A DNA stretch of 64,000 nucleotides from an uncultured Xylophilus sp. (GCA_913776965.1 CAJYQL010000055.1:1-64000), one strand, 5' to 3'; positions 33,116 to 42,522 are shown, counted from the first letter of the stretch. The notes: a model not told the origin generated them from the sequence alone. Made by a program: numbers and translations.

Positions 33116-36100
33116 TCAGCGCGCCAGCACCCCCGCCAGCGCCCGCCCGGTGTGCGTCCCCAGCCGCACCACGTCCTCGGGCGTGGCGGTCGCCACCACC
33201 CGGCCGCCGCCGCTGCCGCCTTCCGGACCCAGGTCGATCACCCAGTCGGCTTCGGCGATCACGTCGAGGTCGTGCTCGATCACCAGCACGCTGTGGCCGC
33301 CACCGACCAGGCGGTGCAGCACCCGGATCAGCCGTTCCACGTCGGCCATGTGCAGGCCGACGGTCGGTTCGTCGAGCACGTAGAGCGTGTGCGGCGGCTT
33401 CTGGCCGCGGCGGGTGACGTCGTCGCGCACCTTGCTGAGTTCGGTCACCAGCTTGATCCGCTGCGCCTCGCCGCCCGACAGCGTCGGCGACGGCTGGCCG
33501 AGCGTCAGGTAGCCGAGGCCCACGTCCTTCATCAGCTGCAGCGGATGGGCGATGTTCGGCATGCTGGCGAAGAACTCGACCGCTTCGTCGATCTCCATCT
33601 GCAGCACGTCGCCGATGCTCTTGCCCCGCCAGGTGACGGCCAGCGTCTCCGGGTTGAAGCGGGCGCCGTGGCAGGCCTCGCAGGGCACCTTCACGTCGGG
33701 CAAGAAGCTCATTTCGATCGTGCGCACGCCCTGCCCTTCGCAGACCGAGCAGCGGCCGTCGCCGGTGTTGAACGAGAAGCGCGCCGGCGTGTAGCCGCGG
33801 GCCTTCGCCTCGAGCGTGTCGGCGAACAGGCGGCGAATCGTGTCCCAGAAGCCGATGTAGGTCGCGGGGCAGCTGCGCGGCGTCTTGCCGATCGGGGTCT
33901 GGTCGACTTCCAGGACGCGGTCCACCGTCTGGTAGCCGTCCAGGCTCTCGCAGCCGGACCAGGCGGGGTGTTTGCCGGCATCGTCGGCCTCGCGGCCGGC
34001 CTTGGTGGTGCGCTGCTGCACGGCGGCCTGCACGTTGGCCAGCAGCACATCGCGCGCCAGCGTGGACTTGCCGGAGCCGCTGACGCCGGTGATCGCGACC
34101 AGCCGTTTCAGCGGCACGTCGATGTCCACGTCCTGCAGGTTGTGCAGGTGCGCGCCGCGCAGTTCGATCCAGTCGAGCAGTAGGCTGTCGTCCTCGGCCG
34201 CCACCGGTGCGAGCGCCGGCACCGCCTTCTTCCCACGGCCCTTGCCCTTGGCGGGTTCGGCCACGACCGGAGCAGGCGCGGGTGCCGCCGGCGCGCCGCC
34301 CACCACGTCGCGCCGCGGCTGCAGCGGATGCCGCATCGCGTGCAGCAGATAGCGGCCGGTCTGCGAATCCTCCGCCGCCTCGATGTCGGCGACGGCGCCC
34401 TGCGCCACCACCCGGCCGCCGCGCTTGCCGGCGCTCGGGCCGATGTCGATGATGTGGTCGGCGCGACGGATGGTGTCCTCGTCGTGCTCCACCACCACCA
34501 GCGTGTTGCCCTTGTCGCCGAGCTTGTGCAGCGCATTCAGCAGGATGCCGTTGTCGCGGGCGTGCAGGCCGATGGTCGGCTCGTCGAGCACATAGCAGAC
34601 GCCCTGCAGGTTGCTGCCGAGCTGCGCCGCGAGCCGGATGCGCTGCGCCTCGCCGCCCGAAAGTGTTGGCGCGCCGCGGTCGAGCGTCAGGTAGCCCAGG
34701 CCGACCTCCTCCAGGAATTCGAGCCGGCTGCGGATCTCCGGGACCAGGTCGCGGGCGATGCCGGCTTCGCGGCCTTCCAGCTGCAGCGCCTCGAACCAGC
34801 CACGGACCTCCTGCACGCTCATTGCCGCGAGCGTGGCGATGCCGGTCTCGCGGAACCGCACCGCGCGGGCCACCGCATTCAGCCGGGTACCGGCGCAGGT
34901 CGGGCAGGCGGCGTCGCCCACGTCCTCGGCCTCGGGTTCGGCGAAGGTCTGCTCGCGTCCCTTCTGGTCGTCGGCGAGCACCGAGTCGTCGAACACCTTG
35001 CGCTGGTCCTTGGTCAGCTTCACGCCGGTGCCCACGCAGTCCGGGCACCAGCCGTGCTTGCTGTTGTAGCTGAAGAGCCGCGGGTCCAGTTCGGCATAAC
35101 TGGTGTGGCAGATCGGGCAGGCGCGTTCGGTCGAGTACGCGTGCAGCGTGCCGATGCCGGCGGTCGGCTCGCCGGCCTGCATCGCCGCCTCCAGACCCTC
35201 GATGCCGGCAAGCACGTGCACCGTGCCCTTGCCGTGCTCCAGCGCGGTGGCGAGCGCGGCGCGCAGGTCGTCCTCCTTCTCGGGCGACACATGGACGCTC
35301 GCGATCGGCAGCTCGACCGTGTGTTCCTTGAAGCGGTCGATCCGCGGGAACTTCGCGGTCGGCAGGAAGTTGCCGTCCACCCGCAGGTGGGTGTAGCCGC
35401 GCGGCCGCGCCCAGTCGGCCAGTTCGGTGTAGACGCCCTTGCGGTTCATCACCAGCGGCGCCAGCAGGCCGATGCAGCGGCCGCGGAACTGCTGCAGCAG
35501 CTGCGCCGCGATGCTGTCGGGCGTCTGCGGCAGCACCGCCGCGCCGTCGTGGATGCAGTGCTGCACGCCCAGCTTCACATACAGCAGCCGCAGGAAGTGC
35601 CAGGTCTCGGTGGTGGTGCCGACGGTGGACTTGCGCCCGCCGCGCGACAGGCGCTGCTCGATCGCGACGGTCGGCGGAATGCCGTAGACCGCGTCCACCT
35701 CCGGCCGGCCGGCCGGCTGCACGATGCTGCGAGCATAGGCGTTCAGCGATTCAAGGTAGCGCCGCTGCCCCTCGTTGAACAAGATGTCGAAGGCGAGCGT
35801 CGATTTGCCGGAGCCGCTGACGCCGGTCACCACATTGAACTTGCCGCGCGGGATGTCGACCGAGACGCCCTTCAGGTTGTGCTCGCGGGCGTTGACGATC
35901 TGGATCGCGTCGGACCGCTCGGCCTGCGCCGCCTTGCGCCGGGCCTGTATCTGCGTCTGCAGCGGCACGCCTTCCTCGACGCCGTGCGAACCCGCGCCGA
36001 TCGCCTGCTCGTACTCCCGCAGCGCGCGGCCGGTGTGCGAGGTGGCGTGCTGCCGCAGGTCCAGCGGCGTGCCGGTCGCGACCACCAGGCCGCCGCCGTC

Positions 36101-39028
36101 GCCGCCTTCCGGCCCGAGGTCGATCAGCCAGTCGCTCGCCCGGATCACGTCCAGGTTGTGCTCGATCACCACCAGCGAATGGTCGGCGTCCAGCAGTTTG
36201 CGCAACGCCCGCATCAGCTTGGCGATGTCGTCGAAGTGCAGGCCGGTGGTCGGCTCGTCGAACAGGAACAGCGTGCCCTTCTTCGCGACCGACTGGCGGC
36301 TCGCGGTGGCACCCTTGGCCGCCTCGGCCAGGAAGCCGGCGAGCTTCAAGCGCTGCGCCTCGCCGCCCGAGAGCGTGGGCACCGGCTGGCCGAGCTTCAC
36401 GTATTCCAGGCCCACGTCGACGATCGGCTGCAGCGTGCGCTGCACCTCGCGGTCGGCCTTGAAGAGATCGATAGCCTCGCTGACCGTGAGCTCCAGCACG
36501 TCGGCCACGTTCAGCGTGCGCCCGCCGCGCTCGACCGTCACCTCCAGGATCTCCGCCCGGTAGCGCTTGCCGTCGCAGTCGGGGCAACGCAGGTAGACGT
36601 CCGACAGGAATTGCATCTCGACATGCTCGAAGCCCGAGCCGCCGCAGGTCGGGCAGCGGCCGTCGCCCGAGTTGAAGCTGAATTTCGCCGCGGTGTAGCT
36701 GCGCTGCTTCGCGAGCGGCGCGGTCGCGAAGATCTCGCGCACCGCGTCCCAGGCGCCGACGTAGCTCGCCGGGTTGGAGCGCGCCGTCTTGCCGATCGGC
36801 GACTGGTCGACGAACACCACGTCCGACAAATGGTCGGCGCCGAGCAGCCGCTCGTGCGCGCCCGGCGTCTCGGTCGCCTTGCCGAAGTGGCGCAGCAGCG
36901 CCGGCGCCAGCACGTCCTGGATCAGCGTGGACTTGCCCGATCCGCTGACGCCGGTGACGGTGACCAGCCGCTGCAGCGGGATGTCCACGTTCACCCGCTG
37001 CAGGTTGTGCTCGGTCGCGCCCTCCAGGATCAGCCGCGGCGTGCTGTCGCCCACCGGCCGCTGGAAGCCCATGCCGATCTGCTTCCGGCCGCCAAGGTAG
37101 GCGCCGGTCAGGGTGTCGGCCTGCCGCAGGTCGTCGGTGGTGCCGTCGAAGACGATGTCGCCGCCGCGCGCGCCGGGGCCGGGGCCCATGTCGATCACCC
37201 GGTCGGCGGCCAGCATCACGGCCGGGTCGTGCTCGACCACCACCAGCGTGTTGCCGGCATCGCGCAGCCGGTGCATCGCCTGGGTGATGCGGTCCATGTC
37301 GCGGGGGTGCAGGCCGATGCTCGGCTCGTCCAGCACGAACAGCGTGTTGACCAGCGAGGTGCCGAGCGCGGTGGTCAGGTTGATCCGCTGCACCTCGCCG
37401 CCCGACAGCGTGCGGCTCTGCCGGTCTAGCGTCAGGTAGCCGATGCCGACATCGTGCAGGTAGCGCAGCCGGGTGGTGATCTCCTCGTAGAGCAGCTTCA
37501 GCGCCTGGCGGTCCCCGGCATCCTGCGGTGAAAAAATGCCTTCTGCGCCCGCCCCACCTGCGCCACCAGCTATCGTTTCAGGAGCAAAGGCTTCCGCCGT
37601 CATCCGGTCGAAGAAGCGCCGCAGCCGCTCGATCGGCAGCAGCATCAGGTCGTGCAGGCACAGGCCCGGCAGCGCCTCCAGCTGGTCGCGCGACCATTTC
37701 GCGCCGTGCGGCAGGAAGCGCCTGTCCGGCGCCAGCACGTCGTCGGCGTCGGCCTTCGTGCCGATGCGCCAGAGCATGCTCTCCAGCTTCAGCCGGGCGC
37801 CGGCGCAGGTGGGGCAGGTCGTGTAGCTGCGGTACTTCGACAGCAGCACCCGGATGTGCATCTTGTAGGCCTTGCTCTCCAGGTATTCGAAGAAGCGCTT
37901 GACGCCGTACCACTGCTGGTTCCACTTGCCGTTCCAGTTCGGCGAACCGTCGATCACCCAGGCCTGCTGGCCCGGCGTCAGCTTGTTCCAGGCGGTGTCG
38001 CGCGGAATGCCGGCTGCCTCCGCATGGCGCATCAGGTCGTCCTGCGCTTCCTTCCAGGCGGGCGTCTGGATCGTCTTGATGGCGCCGCCGCGCAGGGTCT
38101 TCTTCTCGTCCGGGATCACCAGGCCGTAGTCCACGCCGATCACCCGGCCGAACCCCTTGCAGGTCTCGCAGGCACCGGCCGGCGAATTGAAGGAAAACAT
38201 CGACGGCAGCGGCTCGGCATAACGCTGGTCGCTCTCGGGGCAGTGCAGGCCGGTGGAGAACTTCCAGGTTTCCGCTTCCTGCCCATCGCCGCCCTCGCCT
38301 TCCGGCAGGCAATGCACGCTGAGCCGGCCGGCGCCGCGCTTTAGGCCGTTCTCGATCGCCTCGATTGCGCGGGCACGCTCCACGGTGGAGATGCGGAAGC
38401 GGTCGGCGACCACGTCCAGCACCTTGCGCGGGCCGGTCGGCGTGGCGACCTCGCGCTCGGCATGGATGCGGGTGAAGCCGCTCGCCGACAGCCACTGCTC
38501 GATTTCCTCCGCAGTGGTGTTGCCGGGCAGTTCGACCGGGAAAGTGACGACCAGCCGCGGCTCGGCGCCGCCGCGCTGCGCGGTGCGCTCGGCCGCGCGG
38601 CGCAGCAGCTCGGCATGGATCGAGTCGGGCGAATCGTGGCGCACAGGCAGCGCGGTGTCGCGGTCGAACAGCTGGGCGGCGCGGGCGAACAGCAGCTTCA
38701 GGTGGTCGTTGATCTCGGTCATCGTGCCGACCGTGGAGCGCGAGCTGCGCACCGGGTTGGTCTGGTCGATCGCGATCGCGGGCGGCACGCCCTCCACCCG
38801 GTCCACCGCGGGCTTGTCCATCCGGTCGAGGAACTGCCGTGCATAGGCCGAGAAGGTCTCGACGTAGCGGCGCTGGCCTTCCGCATAAAGCGTGTCGAAC
38901 ACCAGGCTCGACTTGCCCGAGCCGCTCGGGCCGGTGACGACGGTCAGTTCGCCGGTGCGGATGTCGAGGTCGAGGTTCTTGAGGTTGTGCTGGCGTGCGC
39001 CACGGATGCGGATGGTGCCTTCGGTCAT
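33116..39028 (-). CDS. uvrA: Fused tandem UvrA (two UvrA units in one chain)
   Basis: The product is 1970 residues, about twice a normal UvrA (~940). It has four ABC cassettes: Walker A at about 33-41 (GPSGSGKSS), 691-699, 1067-1075 and 1647-1655 (all GVSGSGKST), each with an LSGGE signature and a DEPSIGLH/DEPTTGLH-type Walker B. Both halves keep zinc-type CPTC / CPDC pairs. The second half keeps the UvrB-interaction-like NRKGVYTELADWARPRGYTHLRVDG segment; the first half is more divergent there. It would act as a single-chain equivalent of the UvrA dimer that scans DNA for damage and loads UvrB. Residues about 481-501 are encoded by a dispersed repeat, and an Ala/Pro/Lys linker lies near 1576-1609. 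ATG 39028 fits the family start. Confidence 0.93.
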   Translation of the reverse strand: MTEGTIRIRGARQHNLKNLDLDIRTGELTVVTGPSGSGKSSLVFDTLYAEGQRRYVETFSAYARQFLDRMDKPAVDRVEGVPPAIAIDQTNPVRSSRSTVGTMTEINDHLKLLFARAAQLFDRDTALPVRHDSPDSIHAELLRRAAERTAQRGGAEPRLVVTFPVELPGNTTAEEIEQWLSASGFTRIHAEREVATPTGPRKVLDVVADRFRISTVERARAIEAIENGLKRGAGRLSVHCLPEGEGGDGQEAETWKFSTGLHCPESDQRYAEPLPSMFSFNSPAGACETCKGFGRVIGVDYGLVIPDEKKTLRGGAIKTIQTPAWKEAQDDLMRHAEAAGIPRDTAWNKLTPGQQAWVIDGSPNWNGKWNQQWYGVKRFFEYLESKAYKMHIRVLLSKYRSYTTCPTCAGARLKLESMLWRIGTKADADDVLAPDRRFLPHGAKWSRDQLEALPGLCLHDLMLLPIERLRRFFDRMTAEAFAPETIAGGAGGAGAEGIFSPQDAGDRQALKLLYEEITTRLRYLHDVGIGYLTLDRQSRTLSGGEVQRINLTTALGTSLVNTLFVLDEPSIGLHPRDMDRITQAMHRLRDAGNTLVVVEHDPAVMLAADRVIDMGPGPGARGGDIVFDGTTDDLRQADTLTGAYLGGRKQIGMGFQRPVGDSTPRLILEGATEHNLQRVNVDIPLQRLVTVTGVSGSGKSTLIQDVLAPALLRHFGKATETPGAHERLLGADHLSDVVFVDQSPIGKTARSNPASYVGAWDAVREIFATAPLAKQRSYTAAKFSFNSGDGRCPTCGGSGFEHVEMQFLSDVYLRCPDCDGKRYRAEILEVTVERGGRTLNVADVLELTVSEAIDLFKADREVQRTLQPIVDVGLEYVKLGQPVPTLSGGEAQRLKLAGFLAEAAKGATASRQSVAKKGTLFLFDEPTTGLHFDDIAKLMRALRKLLDADHSLVVIEHNLDVIRASDWLIDLGPEGGDGGGLVVATGTPLDLRQHATSHTGRALREYEQAIGAGSHGVEEGVPLQTQIQARRKAAQAERSDAIQIVNAREHNLKGVSVDIPRGKFNVVTGVSGSGKSTLAFDILFNEGQRRYLESLNAYARSIVQPAGRPEVDAVYGIPPTVAIEQRLSRGGRKSTVGTTTETWHFLRLLYVKLGVQHCIHDGAAVLPQTPDSIAAQLLQQFRGRCIGLLAPLVMNRKGVYTELADWARPRGYTHLRVDGNFLPTAKFPRIDRFKEHTVELPIASVHVSPEKEDDLRAALATALEHGKGTVHVLAGIEGLEAAMQAGEPTAGIGTLHAYSTERACPICHTSYAELDPRLFSYNSKHGWCPDCVGTGVKLTKDQRKVFDDSVLADDQKGREQTFAEPEAEDVGDAACPTCAGTRLNAVARAVRFRETGIATLAAMSVQEVRGWFEALQLEGREAGIARDLVPEIRSRLEFLEEVGLGYLTLDRGAPTLSGGEAQRIRLAAQLGSNLQGVCYVLDEPTIGLHARDNGILLNALHKLGDKGNTLVVVEHDEDTIRRADHIIDIGPSAGKRGGRVVAQGAVADIEAAEDSQTGRYLLHAMRHPLQPRRDVVGGAPAAPAPAPVVAEPAKGKGRGKKAVPALAPVAAEDDSLLLDWIELRGAHLHNLQDVDIDVPLKRLVAITGVSGSGKSTLARDVLLANVQAAVQQRTTKAGREADDAGKHPAWSGCESLDGYQTVDRVLEVDQTPIGKTPRSCPATYIGFWDTIRRLFADTLEAKARGYTPARFSFNTGDGRCSVCEGQGVRTIEMSFLPDVKVPCEACHGARFNPETLAVTWRGKSIGDVLQMEIDEAVEFFASMPNIAHPLQLMKDVGLGYLTLGQPSPTLSGGEAQRIKLVTELSKVRDDVTRRGQKPPHTLYVLDEPTVGLHMADVERLIRVLHRLVGGGHSVLVIEHDLDVIAEADWVIDLGPEGGSGGGRVVATATPEDVVRLGTHTGRALAGVLAR
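37530..37590 (-). repeat. Two-hairpin palindromic repeat, copy 4, inside uvrA
   Basis: On the coding strand it reads GCTCCTGAAACGATAGC, then GGCGCAGG...GGCGCAG and a T-rich end, nearly the same head as copy 1. It is in frame and encodes a Gly/Ala-rich peptide (PETIAGGAGGAGAEG) between conserved UvrA segments, with no stop codon. Confidence 0.75.
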
Positions 39029-39301
39029 AGCGCCTGCAGTTGGGGGTGGATCGATGGAAAACCACCCAGTCTAGGAAGCAGTGCGGGCGGCTCGGTGACA
39101 CCTTGTGCGGTGCAGCGCTTCGGCCTGCCGCTCCGCCTACCGGCCGTGGTGCGGGCTTCCTGACGCCTGCACGGCCCGCCATCGCCAGACCGTCATAAAT
39201 GCCCGCCAGGGTCATGAATGGAGGTCGACGGACGAACCTAAAGGAAATATCGGCTGCCGGCCTGCTGTGCTGCGGGCGGCCGTGGCCTGGATGCTGGTGG
39301 G
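39029..39301. other. Non-coding stretch upstream of uvrA
   Basis: I see no convincing gene. It must contain the uvrA promoter, but no clear SOS (LexA) box of CTGT-N8-ACAG form was found by eye. The right part runs into a gene remnant. Confidence 0.5.
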
Positions 39302-39529
39302 CAGAACGCCCGCTTCGCCGGTCTCGCAAGTATCGGCCTGAACATCCTCACCGGTGCACCTCTGTGCATCGCAGCGATGCCGAACGCCCGCAGCCTGCGC
39401 GACGCGCTCGAAGGTCTGCGGCGCTTCGACCTGAGCGGGCTGGGACTCGGCTACGGCGCGGACGACCGGAGCGGCCTCGACTTCGCAGATCTGGCGGTCA
39501 TCGGCAGCGACGGCAGGTTCCGGCGCTGA
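39302..39529 (+). pseudogene. Remnant: C-terminal end of a Leu/Ile/Val-type ABC binding protein
   Basis: In the frame ending at TGA 39527-39529 about 75 residues read QNARFAGLASIGLNILTG, then NARSLRDALEGLRRFDLSG, LGLGYGADDRSGLDFADL and AVIGSDGRFRR. This resembles the extreme C-terminus of Peripla_BP_6 (branched-chain amino acid ABC-transporter) binding proteins. The upstream 5/6 of the gene is missing and the frame runs into a stop at 39239-39241. No start with a ribosome site is evident, so this is called a decayed fragment. A palindromic repeat copy lies 60 bp downstream. Confidence 0.5.
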
Positions 39530-39588
39530 CCGAGGCTGTCGATTCGATCCGATTCCGGCCTTTTGCGCCGATGGGGCCTGCGTAGCTA

Positions 39589-39640
39589 GCTATTGAAAAT
39601 ATAGCGCTGGGCGCGACCCTGTCGCGGCCGGTGCGTCCCG
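39589..39640 (+). repeat. Two-hairpin palindromic repeat, copy 5 (degenerate)
   Basis: GCTAT-N7-ATAGC is intact as the first hairpin (GCTATTGAAAATATAGC), followed by a GGGCGCG...GGTGCG half that matches the second hairpin weakly. It is in non-coding sequence between the binding-protein remnant and the small membrane-protein gene. Confidence 0.55.
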
Positions 39641-39663
39641 CGTGTCGGCCGCACGGCCGAGGC

Positions 39664-39840
39664 TCAGCGCGCCGCGCCGCCCGCCGGTGCGGTTGCAGGC
39701 GTAGGCGTGGCCGCCGCCGGCGCATGCTGCACGTCGCCGCTGTGCTGCTCGCCGCCCATGTCGATCTTGTCGCCGCCCTTGATGATGACGAACAGGGACA
39801 CGGCGGCGAAAAGGGCGAAGCCGATGGCGATCTTCCACAT
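39664..39840 (-). CDS. Short conserved single-TM protein
   Basis: This 58-residue protein starts MWKIAIGFALFAAVSLFVIIKGGDKIDMGGEQH. One N-terminal membrane helix is followed by a His/Ala/Pro-rich periplasmic tail (HSGDVQHAPAAATPTP). AGGA is placed 7 bp upstream of the ATG. Similar short proteins beginning MWKIAIGF recur in Comamonadaceae genomes as far as I remember; no function is known. It lies just downstream of the MHS transporter on the same strand. Confidence 0.75.
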   Translation of the reverse strand: MWKIAIGFALFAAVSLFVIIKGGDKIDMGGEQHSGDVQHAPAAATPTPATAPAGGAAR

Positions 39841-39927
39841 GGCGATTTCCTTGGATGAGAGAGAGCTGCAGGGAGCAAAGCAAAAGGGCGCGGCGCCCGC
39901 AGGACGCCGCGCCCGGACGGGCGACGC

Positions 39928-41625
39928 TCAGTCGTTGGCGTAGATGTCCACGTCCTTAGTTTCGCGGATGAACAGCGTGCCGATCACCAGCGTGACCGCC
40001 GCGATCACGATCGGGTACCACAGGCCGTTGTACATGTTGCCGGTCGAGGCCACGATCGCGAACGAGGTGGTGGGCAGCAGGCCGCCGAACCAGCCGTTGC
40101 CGATGTGGTACGGCAGGCTCATCGAGGTGTAGCGGATGCGGGTCGGGAACATCTCCACCAGCATGGCCGCGATCGGGCCGTAGACCATCGTCACCAGCAG
40201 CACCAGGTAGAACAGGATGGCGATCATCAGCCCCTTGTTCATCTTGGCCGGATCGGCCTTGGCCGGGTAGCCGGCGCCCTTCAGGTCGTCGCCGACCTCC
40301 TTCTTGAAGGCGGCGATGCTCTTGACCGAGGCTTCGTCGAACTTCAGGTTGACCACGTTGCCGGTGGGCGCGGTGATGGTCTTGGTGCCGATCTTGACCA
40401 CGGCGGGCGAGCCGGCCGGGCCGGCGATGTTCTCGTAGCTCACCGAGTTCTGCACTAGGTAGCGCTTGGCGATGTCGCAGGAGCTCTTGAAGTCGATCTC
40501 GCGGGCGACCGGGTTGCCCTGGAACGAGCAGGTGGCCGGGTCCGCGGTGACGGTGACGGCGGCGTTGGTCTGGGCGGCGGCCAGGTCCGGGTTGGCGGCG
40601 CCGGTCAGGGCCTTGAACACCGGGAAGTAGGTCAGCACCGCCAGCAGGCAGCCGGCCATGATGATCGGCTTGCGGCCGATCTTGTCCGACAGCACGCCGA
40701 ACACCACGAAGAACGGGGTACCGAGCAGCAGCGCGGCGGCGATCAGCAGGTTGGCGGTGGTGGCATCGACCTTCAGCTGCTGCGTCAGGAAGAAGAGCGC
40801 GTAGAACTGGCCGGTGTACCAGACCACGGCCTGGCCGGCGGTCAGGCCGACGAGCGCCAGGATCACGATCTTCAGGTTCTTCCATTCGCCGAAGGATTCC
40901 TTCAGCGGTGCCTTGGAGGTCTTGCCCTCGGCCTTCATCTTCTGGAAGGCGGGCGATTCCGACAGCGTCAGGCGGATCCACACCGAGATGCCGAGCAGCA
41001 GGATCGACACCAGGAACGGGACACGCCAGCCCCAGTCGCCGAAGGCCTGCTCGCCCAGGATGGTCCGGGTGCCGAGGATCACCAGCAGCGACAGGAACAG
41101 GCCGAGCGTCGCGGTGGTCTGGATCCACGAGGTGTAGGCACCGCGCTTGCCGTGCGGCGCATGTTCGGCGACGTAGGTGGCGGCACCGCCGTACTCGCCG
41201 CCGAGCGCCAGGCCCTGCAGCATGCGCAGCGCGATCAGGATGACCGGCGCGGCCACGCCGATGGTGGCGTAGTTGGGCAGGATGCCGACGATGAAGGTCG
41301 CCAGGCCCATGATCAGGATCGTGACCAGGAAGGTGTACTTGCGGCCGATCATGTCGCCGAGCCGGCCGAACACGATCGCGCCGAAGGGCCGCACCAGGAA
41401 GCCGGCGGCGAAGGCCAGCAGCGCGAAGATGAAGGCCGCGCCCGCATCCAGGCCGCTGAAGAACTGCTTGGCGATGATCGCCGCGAGCGAGCCGTAGAGG
41501 TAGAAGTCGTACCACTCGAACACGGTGCCGAGGGACGAGGCGAAGATGACCTTCTTCTCCTCGGTGGACATGGGGCGGGGCGTGGCGGCCGGAAGGGGCC
41601 TCCCGCCATGCAGGGTGCTGGACAT
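39928..41625 (-). CDS. Metabolite:H+ symporter, MHS-type major facilitator
   Basis: This 565-residue MFS protein has the MHS-family opening ASSLGTVFEWYDFYLYGSLAA, GRLGDMIGRKYTFL between helices 2 and 3, LQGLALGGEYGGAATYVAEHAP and DKIGRKPIIMAG. An insert of ~120 residues between helices 8 and 9 (about 375-495) is soluble, contains two cysteines (PATCSFQG and SSCDIAKR) and is not part of the usual 430-residue MHS core. The family imports carboxylates, osmolytes or shikimate with protons. AGGAG precedes the ATG at 41625. The substrate is not readable. Confidence 0.87.
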   Translation of the reverse strand: MSSTLHGGRPLPAATPRPMSTEEKKVIFASSLGTVFEWYDFYLYGSLAAIIAKQFFSGLDAGAAFIFALLAFAAGFLVRPFGAIVFGRLGDMIGRKYTFLVTILIMGLATFIVGILPNYATIGVAAPVILIALRMLQGLALGGEYGGAATYVAEHAPHGKRGAYTSWIQTTATLGLFLSLLVILGTRTILGEQAFGDWGWRVPFLVSILLLGISVWIRLTLSESPAFQKMKAEGKTSKAPLKESFGEWKNLKIVILALVGLTAGQAVVWYTGQFYALFFLTQQLKVDATTANLLIAAALLLGTPFFVVFGVLSDKIGRKPIIMAGCLLAVLTYFPVFKALTGAANPDLAAAQTNAAVTVTADPATCSFQGNPVAREIDFKSSCDIAKRYLVQNSVSYENIAGPAGSPAVVKIGTKTITAPTGNVVNLKFDEASVKSIAAFKKEVGDDLKGAGYPAKADPAKMNKGLMIAILFYLVLLVTMVYGPIAAMLVEMFPTRIRYTSMSLPYHIGNGWFGGLLPTTSFAIVASTGNMYNGLWYPIVIAAVTLVIGTLFIRETKDVDIYAND

Positions 41626-41833
41626 GCGCTTGTCTCCTGTAGGGTGTGCGGCCGCCCTCGTGGCGGTCCGTGCCCCGATTCTTGGAGGCCGTACTGACCC
41701 TGCTCTGACGCGAATCCAACAGCAGCTTGCGCCGCGCTGACGGGTGTCTGACAAACCCGGGGCTAACCCGCAAACCCGCTTCCGCGATGCGGAAAACCAG
41801 CGCTGCGGCGGACCGCGCGGGCGCGGGAACCTG

Positions 41834-42475
41834 TCAGCGGGACGACAGTCCGCTCGGCACGTCGGCCGCCCGCGCCCAGGCGCCACCGTCGAACCAGAAG
41901 TCGCCCGCCAGGCAGGCACGCAGCATCGGCAGGCTGTCGAGGCCCCAGAACACGCGGTCGCCGACGACGAAGGCCGGCACGCCGAACACGCCCTGCGCCG
42001 CCGCAGCATCGGTGTTGGCGCGCAGCAGCGCCTTCACCTCGGCGCCCGCCGGGTCGTGGCGCAGGGTCGGCACCTGCGCACGCAGGGCGTCGAGCCGTGC
42101 CGGATCGTTGGCATCGGCACCGCCGCGCCAGACGTGGTCGAGCAGCAGGCCGGCGACGTGCCGGTTGATGCTGCCGTCTTCCGAGGTGGCGAGCGCCAGC
42201 CGCAGCAAAGGCAGCGGACTGAACGGATGCGCGGCCGGCATGTCGAGCGGAATGCCGAGCGTGTGGCCGAGCCAGGCGGCATGGCGGTAGGTCCAGGCGC
42301 GCTTCGGCGCGATGCCGGCGTTGCCGGGGTTGCCGTGCTGCTGCAGCAGGGCGCCGAGCAGCACCGGCCGGTAGTCGATCGCGTAGCTGGTGCCTTCGAG
42401 TTCCACGGGCAGGCGGTGGAAGGCGAGCTGGGCATAGGGGGAGACGAAGTCGAGGTAGCAGGTGACAGTGTGCAT
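41834..42475 (-). CDS. DsbA-fold 2-hydroxychromene-2-carboxylate isomerase family protein
   Basis: This 213-residue GST kappa/HCCA isomerase-like protein starts with YLDFVSPYAQLAFHRLP (Ser in place of the DsbA Cys motif) and ends with QGVFGVPAFVVGDRVFWGLDSLPMLRACL, the cis-Pro loop and last helix of the family. Relatives use glutathione to isomerise chromene carboxylates in naphthalene breakdown or act as GSTs. No aromatic pathway genes are adjacent. An ATG two codons upstream (42481) is also possible. Confidence 0.85.
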   Translation of the reverse strand: MHTVTCYLDFVSPYAQLAFHRLPVELEGTSYAIDYRPVLLGALLQQHGNPGNAGIAPKRAWTYRHAAWLGHTLGIPLDMPAAHPFSPLPLLRLALATSEDGSINRHVAGLLLDHVWRGGADANDPARLDALRAQVPTLRHDPAGAEVKALLRANTDAAAAQGVFGVPAFVVGDRVFWGLDSLPMLRACLAGDFWFDGGAWARAADVPSGLSSR

Positions 42476-42522
42476 GGGCATGTCTCGTGGTTGTTGGAAA
42501 TCCGTGGAGCTTCTCACCGCCG

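Noticed and set aside
34328-37429. Long plus-strand open frame antisense to uvrA
   Set aside because: It mirrors the codon pattern of the UvrA gene and shows no family features; uvrA itself is unmistakable.
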